64,000 nt of DNA, taken from Alsobacter ponti (GTDB lineage: Bacteria > Pseudomonadota > Alphaproteobacteria > Rhizobiales > Beijerinckiaceae). Of this stretch, positions 27,364 to 36,683 are shown one piece after another. Made by a program: the position numbers and the translations under genes. The first letter of the stretch is position 1. Every line of letters starts with the position of its first letter. The stretch lies in assembly GCF_024294805.1 (NCBI RefSeq), contig NZ_JANCLU010000013.1, forward strand, positions 62,001 to 126,000, written 5' to 3'. Below the pieces are notes generated by a model. The model ran no database searches and was not told the DNA's origin. It saw nothing but the letters and a program-made list of their open reading frames with translations.

Positions 27364-28200
27364 ATGCGCGCCTCCATCCAGGGACGTTTCGGCGACCGGC
27401 TGATCCTCGTGGCCGTCGTCGCGCTGGCGATCTGCTGGCTCGCGCCGATCTTCTGGGTCATCGGCCTGTCGTTCAAGCCGAACGACGTGATCATGAAGAC
27501 CACGGGCGGCCTGCTGTCGCCGCCGTTCACGCTGAAGAACTACACCGACATCATCGCCACCTCGGCAGTGTTCGGCTGGATGCTGAACAGCGCCATCGTG
27601 GCGACCGGCCAGACCCTGCTGACGCTGGCGCTCTCGACGCTGGCCGGCTACGGCTTCGCGCGCACCGACTTCCCCGGCAAGCGGCTCGTGTTCGTGGCGG
27701 TCCTGGCGGGGCTCGCGGTGCCCGAGCAGGCGATCATCGTGCCGCTGCACACGATGTTCGCCGAGGCCAACCTCCACAACACGTATTTCGGGCTCATCGC
27801 GCCGCGTCTGGCCGTGCCGTTCGGCGTCTTCCTGATGACGCAGTATTTCCGCGGCATCCCCGCCGAAATCGAGGAGGCCGCGATGCTCGACAACGCGTCG
27901 CGCTTCAAGATCTTCCTGCGCATCGTGCTGCCGCTGTCGATCCCGGCGCAGGCGACGCTGGGGATTTACACCTTCCTTCACGCCTGGAACGAGTATTTCT
28001 GGCCGCTCGTCTCCGCCACCAAGCCCGAGATGTACACGCTGACCATCGGGCTGGCGGCGACGCAGACCAACTTCGCGCAGACCGAGGGCATCGGCTTCCT
28101 GATGGCGCAGGCCGTCTTCGCCGGGCTGCCGGTGCTGATCCTCTACCTCTTCTTCCAGCGCCACATCGTGACCGCCGTCAGCGGAGGCTTCGCGAAGTAG
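27364..28200 (+). CDS. CUT1 sugar ABC transporter permease, second subunit (MalG/UgpE type)
   Basis: A 278-residue permease with a first helix at residues 12-34 and the class loop IPAEIEEAAMLDNASRFKIFLRIVLPLS near residues 165-195. YTFLHAWNEYFWPLVSATKPEMYTL is typical for MalG-like subunits. It ends with QRHIVTAVSGGFAK, the usual QRxxxxGxxxGAVKG-like ending. It pairs with the permease encoded just upstream. Confidence 0.92.
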   Translation: MRASIQGRFGDRLILVAVVALAICWLAPIFWVIGLSFKPNDVIMKTTGGLLSPPFTLKNYTDIIATSAVFGWMLNSAIVATGQTLLTLALSTLAGYGFARTDFPGKRLVFVAVLAGLAVPEQAIIVPLHTMFAEANLHNTYFGLIAPRLAVPFGVFLMTQYFRGIPAEIEEAAMLDNASRFKIFLRIVLPLSIPAQATLGIYTFLHAWNEYFWPLVSATKPEMYTLTIGLAATQTNFAQTEGIGFLMAQAVFAGLPVLILYLFFQRHIVTAVSGGFAK

Positions 28201-28220
28201 CGCCGGACTTCTCAACCGGT

Positions 28221-28241
28221 CCGGGCGTCGGTGGCGCCCGG
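28221..28241 (+). promoter_or_regulatory. Intercistronic hairpin before the binding-protein gene
   Basis: CCGGGCG (28221-28227) pairs perfectly with CGCCCGG (28235-28241) around a seven-base loop. It lies between the permease stop and the receptor start, where such stems often adjust mRNA stability or act as partial terminators. Confidence 0.4.
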
Positions 28242-28278
28242 CGCCGGACATGACAATCCACCGCCGGGAAAAACGCTC

Positions 28279-29598
28279 ATGACGATCAAGAGAGCCCTGC
28301 TCGCAGGCCTTGTGGCCGCCGCCGCCTCAACGGGCGTCCAGGCCCAGCAGAAGACCGAGATCACGCTCGCGCGCTTCTTCGGAGCGTGCGACGCCGACTA
28401 CGGCACGAACACCGACCTGACCAAGGCGCGCGGCGAATGCGGCATGATCACCACGCTGGTGAACGTGTTCAACGCGACGAACAAGGACAACATCGTCGTC
28501 AAGCCCCAGATCATCGAATGGGGCCCTTACTACCAGCAGCTGACGGCGCGGCTGGCCGCCAGGGACGTGCCCAACGTCGCGGTGATGCACACCTCGCAGA
28601 TCGGCGACTTCGCGCGCATCGTCGAACCGCTCGACGACGCGTTCAAGTCGGTCGGCATCGACGTCAGCGACTTCACGCCTCACGCCAAGACGGGCGTCAC
28701 CGTCAACGGCAAGGTCAGCGCCCTGCCGTGGGATACGCATTCCTGGCTGTGGCACATCAATGTCGGCATGTTCAAGAAAGCCGGCCTCGTCGACAGCGCC
28801 GGCCAGCCGATCATCCCGAAGTCCGTCGACGAGATGATGGCCCAGGCCGCCAAGATCAAGGAAGCCACCGGCAAGCCCTACTTCACCATGGGCACGCTCG
28901 CCTCCGGCGACGCCGGCAACGGCGCGCGCGGCTTCTACACGCTGCTCTACACGCAGGGTGGCGACCTGTTCGCCAACGGCCCCGAGAAGCCCGACTTCAA
29001 CACCCCCGAAGCCAAGAAGGCCTTCGAGTTCTTCGAGGCGGTGACCAAGGCCGGCGCGATCACCAAGGGCCTCGACGGCGCGGCCGCGCTCGGCGCGTTC
29101 CTCAACGGCGACGCGGCGGTGATGATGACGGGCACCTGGCGCATCGACGACTTCCTGGCGGCTTCCGCCAAGCCGGATTCGGCGCTCAAGGACGGCTACG
29201 CCGCCCGCATCTTCCCCAACATGTTCAAGCAGGACGTGGTCTGGGCCGACAATCACAGCTGGGTGCTGCTGCGCGGCGGCAATGACGACAAGACCCGCAA
29301 GGCCTCGCTCACCTTCATGAAGTTCCTCTGGGACAACAACATCAACTGGGCGCGCGGCGGCGGCCACCTCCCCGTCCGCCAGTCCGCGATGGCCGAGTAT
29401 TCCAAGCTGCCCCAGCGCGAGAACGTCGTGAAGATCTCCCAGATCGGCAAGGCGATGCCGAAGGAGGTCCGCCGCCAGTTCGGCTTCCAGTCGATCGTCG
29501 GCGAGGAGGTCAACAACATCATCAACGGCGGCAAGTCCGCCGCGGCGGCCGGCAAGGACGCGCAGGAGCGCGCCGACCAGCTTCTCAAGAACCGCTGA
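28279..29598 (+). CDS. CUT1 sugar ABC transporter substrate-binding protein (SBP family 1)
   Basis: A 439-residue periplasmic receptor. The signal peptide spans residues 1-23 (LLAGLVAAAASTGVQAQ). Family-1 blocks include ITTLVNVFNATNKDNIVVKPQ, PNVAVMHTSQIGDFARIVEPL, VNGKVSALPWDTHSWLWHIN and GDAAVMMTGTWRIDDF. ATG 28279 is used because it begins a canonical signal peptide; the frame is open 48 bases further upstream without one. It is last in the operon and is followed by a strong terminator. The likely ligand is an arabinose-containing oligosaccharide given the neighbouring glycosidases; this is inference. Confidence 0.92.
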   Translation: MTIKRALLAGLVAAAASTGVQAQQKTEITLARFFGACDADYGTNTDLTKARGECGMITTLVNVFNATNKDNIVVKPQIIEWGPYYQQLTARLAARDVPNVAVMHTSQIGDFARIVEPLDDAFKSVGIDVSDFTPHAKTGVTVNGKVSALPWDTHSWLWHINVGMFKKAGLVDSAGQPIIPKSVDEMMAQAAKIKEATGKPYFTMGTLASGDAGNGARGFYTLLYTQGGDLFANGPEKPDFNTPEAKKAFEFFEAVTKAGAITKGLDGAAALGAFLNGDAAVMMTGTWRIDDFLAASAKPDSALKDGYAARIFPNMFKQDVVWADNHSWVLLRGGNDDKTRKASLTFMKFLWDNNINWARGGGHLPVRQSAMAEYSKLPQRENVVKISQIGKAMPKEVRRQFGFQSIVGEEVNNIINGGKSAAAAGKDAQERADQLLKNR

Positions 29599-29607
29599 CA
29601 TCGAAAG

Positions 29608-29635
29608 CCCGGGGGCTTCGGCCCCCGGGTTCTTC
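29608..29635 (+). terminator. Intrinsic terminator after the first sugar-importer operon
   Basis: CCCGGGGGC (29608-29616), loop TTCG, and GCCCCCGGG (29621-29629) form a nine-pair GC stem with an extra-stable UUCG tetraloop, followed by TTCTTC. It begins ten bases after the receptor stop. The remaining 126 bases to the arabinofuranosidase gene show no other gene. Confidence 0.85.
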
Positions 29636-29761
29636 GCCTCACCCGAACGCCGGCGCGGTTCACGCCGCTTCCCCGCCCCAAGCATCGCCGCGCCGACCCC
29701 CGTCCGGTCGGTCGCGGAAGGATGCGCCGCCACGATCCGACGAGCCCGGAAAGAGACGCAG

Positions 29762-31306
29762 ATGAGACAAGCCTCCGTTCTGATGGATCGCGACTTCGCG
29801 ATCGGCCACACCGACCCGCGCCTGTTCGGCGCCTTCGTCGAGCATCTCGGGCGCTGCGTCTACGGCGGCATCTTCGAGCCGGGCCACCCGACCGCCGACG
29901 AGAAGGGCTTCCGCGGCGACGTGCTGGAGCTGGTGAAGGAGCTCGGCCCGACCATCATGCGCTATCCGGGCGGCAATTTCGTCTCCGGCTATAACTGGGA
30001 AGACGGGGTGGGCCCGGTCGAGCAGCGCCCGGTCAGGCTCGACCTCGCGTGGTTCTCGACCGAACCCAACACGTTCGGCACCAACGAATTCATGGACTGG
30101 TGCCGCGCCGCCCAGGTCGAGCCGATGCTGGCCGTCAACCTCGGCACGCGCGGCGGAGACGCGGCCCGCAACCTCGTCGAGTACTGCAACCATCCCGGCG
30201 GGACCTACTGGTCCGACCTGCGCCGCCAGCACGGCTGGGAGCAGCCGCACGGGATCAAGTTCTGGTGCCTGGGCAACGAGATGGATGGCCCGTGGCAGAT
30301 GGAATACAAGACCGCGACCCAGTACGGACTCGTCGCCAAGGAAGCGGCGAAGATGATGCGCTGGATCGATCCGACCATCGAGCTCGCCGCCTGCGGCTCG
30401 TCCGGGCGCAACATGCCCACCTTCGGGCGGTGGGAGGACGAGGTGCTCGAGCATACGTTCGAGCACGCCGAGTACATCTCGCTGCACACCTACCTCAACA
30501 ACTACGCGCAGGACACGAAGGCCTTTCTCGCCTGCCCGGACCTGATGGACCAGTTCATCGAGGAGGTCGTCGCGGTGGCCGACGGCGTCGCCGCGCGGCG
30601 GCGCTCGAACCGCCGCATCATGCTGAGCTTCGACGAGTGGAACGTCTGGTACCGGACGCGCCGCAACCGGAAGGATCGCGTCAAGGAGGGCTGGCCCGTC
30701 GCGCCGCCGATCCTGGAGGAGATCTACACGATGGAGGACGCGCTCGCCTTCGGCGGCGCGTGCATCTCCCTGCTGAACCACGCCGACCGGGTGAAGTCCG
30801 CCTGCCTCGCCCAGCTCGTCAACGTCATCGCTCCCATCATGACCGAGACCGGCGGGCCGGCCTGGCGGCAGACCATCTTCCACCCCTTCGCCCAGATGAG
30901 CCGGCTGGGACGCGGCAAGGTGCTGCGGACGCAGGTGACGAGCGACACCTACGAAGCGACCTACTACGACCCGCGCGGCGCGCAGGACCTGTACTTCCCG
31001 ATTCCGGCCGTGCCCTACCTGAAGGTCGCCGCCGTCGCGGACGAGCAGAGCGGCGGCCTCTCGCTGTTCCTGCTGAACCGCGACCTCGACCAGGAGCTCG
31101 ACGTCTCCATCGACGCGCGCGGCTTCGCGTCTCTGGCGGTGCGCGAGGCGCTGGAGCTGCGCCACGACGACCTCCGCGCCGCCAACAGCAGCGCGCGGCC
31201 GGATCACGTCGCCCCGGCCCCGCTCGCCGGCGTGCGGGTGGAGGGCGGCCGCATCCGCGCCACGCTGAAGCCCGCCTCGTGGAACGTCATCAGCCTCGCG
31301 CCGTGA
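29762..31306 (+). CDS. GH51 alpha-L-arabinofuranosidase
   Basis: A 514-residue retaining exo-hydrolase that removes alpha-L-arabinofuranosyl residues from arabinan, arabinoxylan or their oligosaccharides. Conserved GH51 blocks: FGAFVEHLGRCVYGGIFEPG, MRYPGGNFVSGYNWEDGVGP, the acid/base Glu173 in CLGNEMDGPWQ, and the nucleophile Glu292 in SFDEWNVWY. Length and lack of a signal peptide match intracellular bacterial AbfA enzymes, so it acts on imported oligosaccharides. GGAAAGAG precedes the ATG. It has its own transcription unit, between a terminator upstream and a large hairpin downstream. Confidence 0.93.
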   Translation: MRQASVLMDRDFAIGHTDPRLFGAFVEHLGRCVYGGIFEPGHPTADEKGFRGDVLELVKELGPTIMRYPGGNFVSGYNWEDGVGPVEQRPVRLDLAWFSTEPNTFGTNEFMDWCRAAQVEPMLAVNLGTRGGDAARNLVEYCNHPGGTYWSDLRRQHGWEQPHGIKFWCLGNEMDGPWQMEYKTATQYGLVAKEAAKMMRWIDPTIELAACGSSGRNMPTFGRWEDEVLEHTFEHAEYISLHTYLNNYAQDTKAFLACPDLMDQFIEEVVAVADGVAARRRSNRRIMLSFDEWNVWYRTRRNRKDRVKEGWPVAPPILEEIYTMEDALAFGGACISLLNHADRVKSACLAQLVNVIAPIMTETGGPAWRQTIFHPFAQMSRLGRGKVLRTQVTSDTYEATYYDPRGAQDLYFPIPAVPYLKVAAVADEQSGGLSLFLLNRDLDQELDVSIDARGFASLAVREALELRHDDLRAANSSARPDHVAPAPLAGVRVEGGRIRATLKPASWNVISLAP

Positions 31307-31320
31307 CGATCTGAAAACAA

Positions 31321-31353
31321 GCGCCGGCGGACGCCTCAGCCGTCCGCCGGCGC
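31321..31353 (+). terminator. Strong hairpin after the arabinofuranosidase gene
   Basis: GCGCCGGCGGACG (31321-31333) pairs perfectly over 13 bases with CGTCCGCCGGCGC (31341-31353). It starts 14 bases after the stop codon. No T-run follows, so termination may be partial or Rho-assisted. From here to 31610 no gene is seen; a possible -35 TTGACA is at 31561-31566 without a convincing -10. Confidence 0.65.
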
Positions 31354-31610
31354 GCGGCTCTCACTCTCTCGCCGAGAGCGGCGCGCTCGCGCGCGCCTGC
31401 GTCCTGGCCTCTCCGGCCGCCTGCCCGGCGCGCCCGTTGCGCCGGACGTGACGCGACGCCGACCCCTCCGCCCCAAGGGACCCCGCGGATACACCGAACT
31501 CCCCATTTTTACCCAAGAGGGGGCAACGGCTCGTTGCGGCCTGGCCGCCGGGAGGGGAGTTTGACAGGCGGGGTCATAACACCAAGCAAGCCCCACAACG
31601 GAGGAACGCC

Positions 31611-32840
31611 ATGCTCAAGCAGTTAGCGCTCGCCCTTGCGGGCACGGTTTGCTTCGCCCTGACGCCGGCCTCGGCGCAAACCAAGACGGTCACCCTCTGG
31701 CATCCGTTCACGCTTGAAACCGACATGATCTATGGCGGCATCAAGTCGTTCAACGAATCCCAGAGCGAGTACAAGATCGACGCGCGCATCGTGCCGGGTC
31801 CCCAGATCGCGACCGAGCTCATCAAGGCCATCGCCACGGGTTCGGTCCCGGATCTCGTCACGCTCGACAATCCGGTCGTCGCCAGCTTCTCCGCCCAAGG
31901 CACGCTGACCGATCTCACCGACCTCGTGTCGAAGTCCACCTACATCAAGCCGAACGTCTATTTCGAGGGCCCCTGGGCGTCCGGTCTCTGGAAGTCGAAG
32001 ATCTATGCGGTGCCGCGCGACGCCAACACGCTGGCGCTCTGCTACAACGCCGACATGTTCAAGGCGAAAGGCCTGGACCCGAACAATCCTCCCAAGACGT
32101 GGTCGGAACTCTCCGCCGCCGCCGAGAAGCTGAAGGACCCGGCCAAGAACGTCTACGGCTTCGGCTTCAGCGCCGTGCAGGGCGAGGAAGGCGTGTTCCA
32201 GTGGCTGCCCTTCCTGCACCAGGCCGGCGGCTCGGTCAGCAAGCTCAACACGCCGGAGGCCGCCGAGGCGCTGAAGTTCTGGGCCGACATGGTCAAGAAC
32301 GGCACGGCGTCGAAGGACGTCATCAACCAGCGCCAGTACGAGGTGACAAACACGTTCATGGCCGGCAACAGCGCCATGGTGCTGTGCGGCCCGTGGGAGC
32401 TGCCCCGTCTGCAGACCGACGCGAAGTTCGATTGGAAGCTCGCTTTGCTGCCCGTGAAGGACGGCAAGAACATCAAGGCCTCCGCGCTCGGCGGCTACGA
32501 TTGGGTTGTGCCGAAGGGCGCGCAGCAGGTCAACGGCGCCTTCAAGTTCATCGAGTTCATGTCCAACCCGAAGATTCTCAACGAGGGTTGGGCGACCGGA
32601 CGTCTCGCGCCGCGCAACGACGTGGTGGTGCAGAACCCGCTCTGGCCGCAGGCCTACTCGATCTACCGCGAGCAGCTCCAGAGCGCCCGCGCCCGCGGCC
32701 CGCACCCGCAATGGCCTGACATCTCCAAGGCGATCCAGACCGCCATGCAGGAGGCGCTGACGGGCACGAAGCCCGCCGACCAGGCGCTGGCGGAAGCCGC
32801 CAAGAAGATCGAGCCGATCCTGGCGAAGACGCCGCTCTGA
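31611..32840 (+). CDS. CUT1 sugar ABC transporter substrate-binding protein (second importer)
   Basis: A 409-residue periplasmic receptor with signal peptide to about residue 22 (LALALAGTVCFALTPASAQ). Family-1 blocks: VTLWHPFTLETDMIYGGIKSFNES, TGSVPDLVTLDNPVVASFSAQG, YAVPRDANTLALCYNADMFKAKGLDP and GNSAMVLCGPWELP. GGAGG lies 7 bases before the ATG. It heads a receptor-permease-permease-GH127 operon that contains no ATPase. The operon content suggests beta-L-arabinosides or similar plant oligosaccharides as cargo (inference). Confidence 0.92.
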   Translation: MLKQLALALAGTVCFALTPASAQTKTVTLWHPFTLETDMIYGGIKSFNESQSEYKIDARIVPGPQIATELIKAIATGSVPDLVTLDNPVVASFSAQGTLTDLTDLVSKSTYIKPNVYFEGPWASGLWKSKIYAVPRDANTLALCYNADMFKAKGLDPNNPPKTWSELSAAAEKLKDPAKNVYGFGFSAVQGEEGVFQWLPFLHQAGGSVSKLNTPEAAEALKFWADMVKNGTASKDVINQRQYEVTNTFMAGNSAMVLCGPWELPRLQTDAKFDWKLALLPVKDGKNIKASALGGYDWVVPKGAQQVNGAFKFIEFMSNPKILNEGWATGRLAPRNDVVVQNPLWPQAYSIYREQLQSARARGPHPQWPDISKAIQTAMQEALTGTKPADQALAEAAKKIEPILAKTPL

Positions 32841-32881
32841 TCGCCCGCCGGCTTTCGCCGATCCGTAACGACGACGCCGGT

Positions 32882-32896
32882 GGCGGCCCAGCCGCC
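32882..32896 (+). promoter_or_regulatory. Small hairpin between receptor and permease genes
   Basis: GGCGGC and GCCGCC flank CCA, a six-pair GC stem in the 88-base spacer after the receptor gene. Such stems commonly let the receptor be made in excess over the membrane subunits. Confidence 0.35.
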
Positions 32897-32928
32897 GCCG
32901 GCCCCCCTTGGCACCGCGGAGACCTGTG

Positions 32929-33813
32929 ATGCTCGCAACGCGGACGGCGCTGCTCCACGTCTTCCTCTTCGTCCCGATCGCGTATCTGCTCGCGTTCGTC
33001 GGCTTCCCCATCGTCTACAACGTCATCATGAGCGTGCAGGAGGTGAACCTCGGCAACATCGCCGACCTCGTTCGCCCGTTCGTCGGCCTCGACAACTATC
33101 GCGAGGTGATGGCCGACGCCTCGTTCCGAAAGGTCTTCATCAATTCGCTCGTCTTCGTGGGCGTCAACGTCGTCGCCCAGGTCTCCATCGGGCTGGGCCT
33201 CGCCATGTTCTTCGCCCAGCGCTTTCCCGGGGCCTCGTTTCTGCGCGGATTGCTGCTGGCGTCCTGGATGCTGCCGGCGCTGGTGGTCGGCGCGCTGTGG
33301 AAGTGGATGTTCGCGACCGAGTACGGCGTCGCCAATTTCGTCCTGCGCGCGCTCGGCCTGATCGGCTCGCCGGTGCACTGGCTGTCGGACCCCGCCGTGG
33401 CGCTGACCTCCGTCACTATCGCCAACATCTGGTTCGGCATGCCGTTCAGCATGATCCTGATCGCGGCCGCGCTGACGAGCGTGCCTCTCGAGCTCTACGA
33501 GGCGGCCGCCCTCGACGGCGCCGGCGCCACGGCGCGCTTCCGCTACATCACGCTGCCGGCCATCCGCCCGGCGCTGCTCGCCATTGCGTGCCTGGTGACG
33601 ATCTACACGATGCGCGCCTTCGACCTGATCTTCGCGATGACGCAGGGCGGCCCGCTCGACGCGAGCAACGTGCTGCCTCTCCTCAGCTACCAGTTCTCGT
33701 TCCAGCAATTCCAGTTCGGCGTCGGCTCGGCGATCGGCACCTTCGCGTTCGTGATCGTGTTCGGCGTCGCGCTCGTCTACGTGCGGACGCTCAAGAAGGA
33801 GGGCGGAGAATGA
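32929..33813 (+). CDS. CUT1 sugar ABC transporter permease, first subunit (second importer)
   Basis: A 294-residue permease with six helices, first at residues 8-30 (LFVPIAYLLAFVGFPIVYNVI). The coupling loop is LELYEAAALDGAGATARFRYITLP. ATG 32929 is used with GCGGAGA upstream; in-frame GTG and TTG codons lie slightly before it. Its stop overlaps the next start (ATGA), coupling it to its partner. Confidence 0.9.
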   Translation: MLATRTALLHVFLFVPIAYLLAFVGFPIVYNVIMSVQEVNLGNIADLVRPFVGLDNYREVMADASFRKVFINSLVFVGVNVVAQVSIGLGLAMFFAQRFPGASFLRGLLLASWMLPALVVGALWKWMFATEYGVANFVLRALGLIGSPVHWLSDPAVALTSVTIANIWFGMPFSMILIAAALTSVPLELYEAAALDGAGATARFRYITLPAIRPALLAIACLVTIYTMRAFDLIFAMTQGGPLDASNVLPLLSYQFSFQQFQFGVGSAIGTFAFVIVFGVALVYVRTLKKEGGE

Positions 33814-34661
33814 AGCAGCCTCGCTTCCGCCGCCTCGGCGCCCTGCCGCTCGCCGGCATCCCCCACGCGGTCTTCGCCACCGCCTTCGTGCTGCTCTACC
33901 TGTTCCCGATCTACTGGATGTTCATCTCGGGGCTGAAGTCGACGGCGGAGATCTTCGCCAATCCGCCGACCTTCGTGCCGCGCCAGCCGACGCTGGCCTC
34001 GTTCGAGTACATCTTCCTGCGCGAGAACGTGCTGCGCTACCTGCGCAACAGCCTCGCCATCGCCATTCCCGTGACGGTGCTGACCCTGCTGCTCGGCTCG
34101 ATGGGCGCCTACGCGATGAGCCGCCTGCGCGGACGCCTCGTCGACGTCGCCCTGGTGCTCGTGCTGCTGCTGCAGGTGTTCCCCGAGGCGCTGCTGGCGA
34201 CGCCGATGTTCATCATCTTCAAGTCGCTCGGCATCCTGAACACCTTCGCCGCCGTCATTCTGGCGACCGCGTCGAAGACGCTCTCCTTCGCGCTGGTGAT
34301 CCTGCGGCCGATGTTCCGGCAGGTGCCCTACGAGCTCGAGGAGGCGTCGTTCGTCGACGGCTGCACACCCCTGCAGACCTTCCGGCTCATCGTCCTGCCG
34401 ATCATGCGCGTGCCGCTGATCGTCGTCGGCACGCTGAGCTTCGTGCAGGCCTACGGGCAGTTCGTCTACGCCATGACGCTGATGAGCCAGCAGGAGCTGC
34501 AACCCGCGACGGTCGGCATCTACAGCTTCGTGGGCGCGGAATACGCCGACTGGCACCGCGTGATGGCGTTCTCGTCAATCTTCGTGCTGCCCATCCTGGT
34601 GCTCTTCCTCTTCCTGCAGCGCCGCATCGTCGCCGGCCTCACCGCGGGGGCGCTGAAATGA
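33810..34661 (+). CDS. CUT1 sugar ABC transporter permease, second subunit (second importer)
   Basis: A 283-residue MalG-type permease. The first helix is at residues 16-38, YLFPIYWMFISGLKSTAEIFANPPTF is the class pattern, and the coupling loop is PYELEEASFVDGCTPLQTFRLIVLP. It ends QRRIVAGLTAGALK. It overlaps both neighbours by four bases (ATGA), so receptor, permeases and the GH127 enzyme are expressed as one unit. Confidence 0.92.
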   Translation: MKQPRFRRLGALPLAGIPHAVFATAFVLLYLFPIYWMFISGLKSTAEIFANPPTFVPRQPTLASFEYIFLRENVLRYLRNSLAIAIPVTVLTLLLGSMGAYAMSRLRGRLVDVALVLVLLLQVFPEALLATPMFIIFKSLGILNTFAAVILATASKTLSFALVILRPMFRQVPYELEEASFVDGCTPLQTFRLIVLPIMRVPLIVVGTLSFVQAYGQFVYAMTLMSQQELQPATVGIYSFVGAEYADWHRVMAFSSIFVLPILVLFLFLQRRIVAGLTAGALK

Positions 34662-36643
34662 CGTCGAAGGACGCGACCGCCATGACTTCTCCCACCCGCC
34701 TCGCTTCGCTCGCCTGCGGCTGCCTGCGTCCTCCCGGATTGGGGAAGGTGCGGATGGGCGGCTTCTGGGCCGACCGCATCGAGGCCACCCGCGCGCGCAC
34801 GGTGCCGATCCTGCACCGGCGTTGCGAGGAGGCGGGCATGTTCGACCAGATCGACCCGCATCGCCCCGTGCCCGAGCAGCGCATCCCCTTCAGCACGGCT
34901 TTCGGCGGCAGCGCCGTCCGCCCCGTCGGCGGCAACGTCACGGCGCAGATGTACTGGGACTCCGATGTCGCCAAGGTGATCGAGGCCAGCGCCGCGTGCC
35001 TGGCCGGCAAGCGCGATCCCGAGCTCGAGGCGATGGTCGACCGCATCGTCGACATGTACGCCGACCTGCAGGCCGAGGACGGCTACGTCAACAGCTGGTT
35101 CCAGCGCATGCAGCCGGGCAAGCGCTGGCTGAACCTGCGCGACTGCCACGAGCTCTACTGCGCCGGCCACATGATCGAGGCGGCCGTCGCCTATTTCGAG
35201 GCCACCGGGAAGCGCAAGTTCCTGGACGTCGTGCGCCGCTACGCCGACCACATCATCGAGCGCTTCGGCCCCGAGCCCAGGCGACCCGGCTATTGCGGGC
35301 ATGAGGAGATCGAGCTGGCGCTGGTCAAGCTGGCGCGCGTCACGGGCGACCGCCGCTATCTCGACCAGGCGCGCTACTTCATCGACCAGCGCGGCCAGAA
35401 GCCTCGCTTCTTCGAGGTCGAGGCGAGGGAGCGCAACGAGCCGCCCGAGGCCTTCGCCCACCGCGCGCCGGACTACAACCAGTCCCACGTTCCGGTGCGG
35501 GAGCAGACCAAGGTGGTCGGCCACGCCGTGCGGGCGATGTACCTCTATTCCGCCATGGCCGACCTCGTGACCGAGTTCGGCGACGATGGGCTGCGCCGCA
35601 CGCTGGAGACGCTGTGGGAGGACCTGACCTCCAAGCGCCTCTACGTCACCGGCGGCCTCGGCCCCTCTCCGGACAACGAGGGCTTCACGCGCGACTACGA
35701 CCTGCCCAACGAAAGCGCCTACGCCGAAACCTGCGCCGCCGTCGGCCTCGTCTTCTGGGCCAGCCGCATGCTGGGCGTGTCGCCGGACGCGCGCTACGCC
35801 GACATCATGGAGCAGGCGCTCTACAATGGCGCGCTCTCGGGCATGTCGCTCGACGGCTCGCGGTTCTTCTACGAAAACCCGCTCGAAAGCCAGGGCGACC
35901 GGCATCGCTGGGAGTGGCACCGCTGTCCGTGCTGCCCGCCGAACCTGGCGCGCCTCGTCGCCTCGATCGGCTCGTTCCATTATGGCGTCGGGGACGACGC
36001 CCTCGCGGTTCATCTCTACGCGGAGAACGACGCGGAGCTTTCCGTCGCCGGCCGGACGGTCCGCGTCTCCCAGCGCACGTCGTATCCCTGGGACGGTGCG
36101 GTGCGCATTCGCCTCGGCCTCGACGAGCCCTCCGCCTTCACGCTGCTCCTGCGCATTCCGGGCTGGTGCGAAAGGCCCACGCTGCGCATCGCGGGCGAGG
36201 CCGTCGACCTCTCCGCCGTGACGCGCGACGGCTACGCCTGGGTCCGTCGCGAATGGCGCGACGGCGACACGGTCGAGCTCGACCTGCCGATGGACGTTCA
36301 GCGGCTTTATGCCCACCCCGACGTCCGCGCCGACCGGGGCCGCGTCGCGCTGCGGCGCGGGCCGGTGCTCTATTGCGCCGAGGCGGTCGACCAGACCGCC
36401 CCGGTCCACCGCATGAGCCTTCCGAAGACCGGGACGCTGTCTGCGCGCTTCCGTGCAGACCTGCTCGGCGGCGTCGCCGTGGTCAGCGGACCGGCCGAGA
36501 CGGCGAGCGCCGCCGGCTGGGAGGGCCGCCTGTACCGGCGCGAGCCGGCGGCCGCCGAGCCCGCGACCCTCACGGCCATCCCCTATTTCGCATGGGACAA
36601 CCGCGCCCCCGGCGAGATGTCGGTGTGGCTGCACGAAGCCTGA
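34658..36643 (+). CDS. GH127 beta-L-arabinofuranosidase
   Basis: A 661-residue enzyme of the HypBA1 type. These release L-arabinose from beta-1,2-arabinobiose and related chains found on hydroxyproline-rich plant glycoproteins, by a Zn-thiolate mechanism with a cysteine nucleophile. The metal/nucleophile set is present: Glu357 and Cys359 in ESAYAETCAAVG, and Cys423, Cys425 and Cys426 in HRCPCCPPNLARL. The (alpha/alpha)6 barrel occupies the first 440 residues, beta-sandwich domains the rest. No signal peptide is seen, so it works in the cytoplasm. It is translationally coupled to the upstream permease gene. Confidence 0.9.
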   Translation: MTSKDATAMTSPTRLASLACGCLRPPGLGKVRMGGFWADRIEATRARTVPILHRRCEEAGMFDQIDPHRPVPEQRIPFSTAFGGSAVRPVGGNVTAQMYWDSDVAKVIEASAACLAGKRDPELEAMVDRIVDMYADLQAEDGYVNSWFQRMQPGKRWLNLRDCHELYCAGHMIEAAVAYFEATGKRKFLDVVRRYADHIIERFGPEPRRPGYCGHEEIELALVKLARVTGDRRYLDQARYFIDQRGQKPRFFEVEARERNEPPEAFAHRAPDYNQSHVPVREQTKVVGHAVRAMYLYSAMADLVTEFGDDGLRRTLETLWEDLTSKRLYVTGGLGPSPDNEGFTRDYDLPNESAYAETCAAVGLVFWASRMLGVSPDARYADIMEQALYNGALSGMSLDGSRFFYENPLESQGDRHRWEWHRCPCCPPNLARLVASIGSFHYGVGDDALAVHLYAENDAELSVAGRTVRVSQRTSYPWDGAVRIRLGLDEPSAFTLLLRIPGWCERPTLRIAGEAVDLSAVTRDGYAWVRREWRDGDTVELDLPMDVQRLYAHPDVRADRGRVALRRGPVLYCAEAVDQTAPVHRMSLPKTGTLSARFRADLLGGVAVVSGPAETASAAGWEGRLYRREPAAAEPATLTAIPYFAWDNRAPGEMSVWLHEA

Positions 36644-36683
36644 CGAGGGGCGATCCGCAACCCTCTCCCTGGAGTGAACCGCG

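Noticed and set aside
31561-31590. Sigma-70 promoter with TTGACA before the second sugar-importer operon
   Set aside because: The -35 is perfect but no acceptable -10 is found 16-18 bases downstream, so it is mentioned only as a possibility.
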